A stretch of DNA of 44,733 nt from Lingula anatina (Eukaryota; Brachiopoda; Lingulata; Lingulida; Lingulidae): the NCBI RefSeq assembly GCF_001039355.2, contig NW_019773517.1, positions 48,669-93,401 of the forward strand, given 5' to 3'. Below, piece by piece: positions 42,334-44,733 of this stretch. The stretch's first letter is position 1. Every line of letters starts with the position of its first letter. The notes beneath the pieces were generated by a model that saw only the letters and a program-made list of their open reading frames with translations, was not told where the DNA came from and searched no databases. Both the position numbers and the translations under genes were made by a program.

Positions 42334-44733
42334 GTAAGTAAATATGGATCACATAATGCCGTACTTAGGGCGCTTGAGACTACAAAATAATAGAAATAAA
42401 TTCTAAAGTACATTTTGAACGCTAGTTGAGAATATAATGGTTTTGTTCTTGAATGCAGAATACTCACACGAATCAACTGATATAAATGGCAAATTGATGC
42501 ACATGCACACACGCGCACACGCACACATACACTTTAGTATAAACTAATAAAGATTCTAACCAAACCCCCGAGGGTGTCGATTGTAAAAAATGGCTGTTTA
42601 AAGGAACCGGCAGTAACATTCACTTGGCATGTTTTTTTTCATCATATTCTCCAATTTTATTTTGCTTCTGCAATTAATACCCTTTTATTCTGAATCGTAT
42701 TTTGAGTTGGAGTAACTGAGTTCAATAACCTCTTGAGAAGGTATTAATCAAAGTTGCGTAAAAAAAGAATTGAATGTGCGCATCCCTCTGAAATAATTAG
42801 GTCGTCTCAAGTTACACTGAAGCCTTTTTATTAGCAGCCAACGTTATAATTGCGTAATTCCGTCTTTGTCGTCAAAAGAAAAGAAAAATGCTTTCTTCGC
42901 CAGCTCGTTCTAAAAGGATGTTTTTCCTTCTTAATTTCACTTACGTCATGACGTCTAACCAAAAATTGGAGATAAAATATTTCCTTTGAATTGTGTTTTT
43001 AAGGTAAACTTTGCAACATATACACACCGGAGGATGCGCGTCCGCCTTTGTTGTCAAAAGAAAAAAATGCATACTTCGCCAGCTCGTTTTAAAAGGAGGT
43101 TTTTCCTTCTTAATTTCACTGACGTCATGACGTTTTACAAATAATTGGAGAAATAGGATTTTCCTTGAACTGTGTTTTTAAAGTAAACTTCAAAACTGAT
43201 ATACATAACCGAGTGGATGAGCGGTTTCTTTTGGGGTATCAGAGGTATGAAACGCACTATTTCTGCCAAGAACTGAACCAACAACTTTATCCACTTGCTC
43301 TGCGAAAGATCCTAAATAAGGACGTGTCCAAAATGGATTTTTTTTCTTTATTGTCCCTTGAACCAAAAAGTGAAACTTTATTTACAACTTTAAAGAGGAT
43401 AAGTGAAAAAGAGGCTGTGATCTCTCTCTCTCGCTCTCTCTCTCTCTCTGAGATTTCCGTTGAATGATATAATAAGGGATGTATAACCCTGATATCTTAA
43501 CCATTATAACAGCAGAGTATTGCTGACCCTTATGCAATGTGAGCGTGTTGGAATTTAAGATTACCCGATTGCGAAAAGTTTGTCATTAAAAGAATTACTG
43601 TAAAACCCTATTTAAACACAGAGATTTGTAAGCTTCACTCCGTACTCCGTAAGCGACAATTTACTTGCCCAATGCAAATTAGATTTGAGGAAGAAAATGT
43701 GTGATATGCCACGAATACTGAATACTTACCGGACTGTTAATTTCCCATCATGGTATGTTGATTTCTTAAACCGCGTTTGCCGCGAAATTTAAAGGAAGTA
43801 CGGTATTATTCAATTCAAACGACATTTCCTATTTGGATACTTCGTAAATTTGGGTGCAGAGCTCGGTGAAGTGTTTGCTAACAAATTTCACTGTTCTTAA
43901 AACGGTGGCAGCTCTCTCCGTTGGTCAGGGCAGAATAAACATTGAGTGAGCCGAGAGTCTGCACTGAGTGTGAGAATGAGACTGAATTAGGCTAAACGTA
44001 CGAAATATTTAGTTGAGCTCGACGGTTCATCAGGTAATATCCGCAAGTCAAATGAAAACCAAGTATATATAAACATTCATTTTTTTTCCACGATCTCACA
44101 GTGCCTAATTAAATTAGAATCGGTTTTCGAATGAGCTGAATTTACTGGGTATGCGTTCATACAAATCTTGTTTGAATATCGCCCAATTAAGCAAATTTCG
44201 CTTCACAAATTATGGAAGCGCTTAGGAAGATGAAGCTTTTAACGAAAGATAGCTCACAGAAATCGGCTAACCACGTTCATAGATGATTTTTACAAAATTA
44301 AAACCATACAATACACATTAGACCTTACATAGCAAAACAACAAAAAATGAACAAAATACTAGAAAATTCAAACATTTTCCAAAGCAGTTGAGAAATTAAA
44401 GATAAAAAATCTCAACATCGAGCTCTTATTTTCTTATTTTTTACTGTTATAAGTAAAGTTCAACAGCCTTTGTCTCCATTTCAACAGTGGGTAATAAAAC
44501 GCTGAACGTGTGATACTAATATAAACGTTTATGTTTACGCTTCTACTATATATTGATTGAACTTTGCCAGGAAGGCGATCCACAGAACACGTTTTATTGT
44601 TAAAAGATGCTATTTAGGCCATAACAGTTAATAAGTGCTAAGATGTATACGAACGCACTGATTGTGTTAATTGTTCATTGAAGAAGATCAAGTGAATTGT
44701 GTCCTTGGAGCCGTTTGGTAAGTTGTGCATTGG
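42334..44733. other. Right-edge region, possible intron, no gene recognised
   Basis: Contains a tandem duplication with CRE-like sites (42860-43196), a CT microsatellite (about 43421-43449) and otherwise AT-rich sequence. The 100-codon frame 43165-43467 straddles the second duplicate and ends in the CT run, with no family match. If 42300-42333 is an exon, this is its intron. Confidence 0.45.
42860..43196. repeat. Tandem duplication (182-bp offset) with CRE-like palindromes
   Basis: 42860-43016 and 43042-43196 are diverged copies sharing CTTCGCCAGCTCGTT, TTTTTCCTTCTTAATTTCAC and ACGTCATGACGT. The second copy holds a perfect CRE palindrome TGACGTCA (43120-43127); the first has TTACGTCA (42941-42948). 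Confidence 0.8.

Noticed and set aside
43165-43467. 100-codon plus-strand frame
   Set aside because: It starts in the diverged tandem repeat and ends in a CT microsatellite, with no recognisable domain.
1-44733. tRNA or other small RNA genes
   Set aside because: I saw no tRNA box-B-like sequence with a supporting cloverleaf, and no snRNA or rRNA sequence, by eye; a covariance-model scan would be needed to exclude them.

Overview
This is a eukaryotic, intron-rich, AT-rich animal window, with a low-copy gene set conserved across bilaterians. The introns are long and phase-consistent with GT-AG sites, and there are many simple repeats, foldback elements and decayed LINE pieces. Codon-level resemblance to vertebrate orthologues is high. 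Frequent ACATGTAC-type runs and strong divergence between near-duplicate segments suggest a highly heterozygous marine invertebrate. My best guess is a non-vertebrate deuterostome such as an echinoderm, but a mollusc or cephalochordate is not excluded. No prokaryotic features, CRISPR arrays or RNA genes were recognised.

Layout: (1) 676-4577, minus strand: the first six coding exons (250 codons) of MROH1, a HEAT-repeat protein; the gene continues beyond the left edge. (2) 4761-7475: repeat-rich spacer with a foldback element, a LINE remnant and a TIR element. (3) 6319-10528 and 10612-15240: two diverged direct copies of one ~4.2-4.6 kb segment carrying exons 4-9 of WRNIP1. The first copy ends exactly at a single N (10529), so an unmerged allele is the simplest explanation, with a true partial gene duplication as the alternative. 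(4) 11766-17872, minus: complete nine-exon WRNIP1 (624 aa), built from the second copy plus unique exons 1-3. (5) 18171-28915, plus: complete nine-exon DENND11/LCHN (443 aa), head-to-head with WRNIP1, 298 bp between start codons. (6) 32735-35152, plus: complete three-coding-exon DIPK1/FAM69 family gene (411 aa), with a likely upstream non-coding exon near 31650. (7) 36011-44733: a mostly gene-free stretch with three TIR-type elements (one weak), a LINE remnant with a YADD motif, an exact 291-bp duplication across a single N (assembly join) and a promoter-like site at 42247-42333 with an E-box palindrome and a possible short first coding exon.

The four genes do not form a pathway: MROH1 is a poorly known HEAT-repeat protein, WRNIP1 acts at stalled replication forks, DENND11 is a DENN-domain protein, and DIPK1 is an ER-membrane kinase-like protein. 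The shared WRNIP1/DENND11 promoter is the only arrangement that implies co-regulation. I found no convincing new molecular system. The most useful observations are the short-element structures with intact target-site duplications, the segmental duplication problem, and the apparent lack of an EF-hand loop in the DIPK1 protein.
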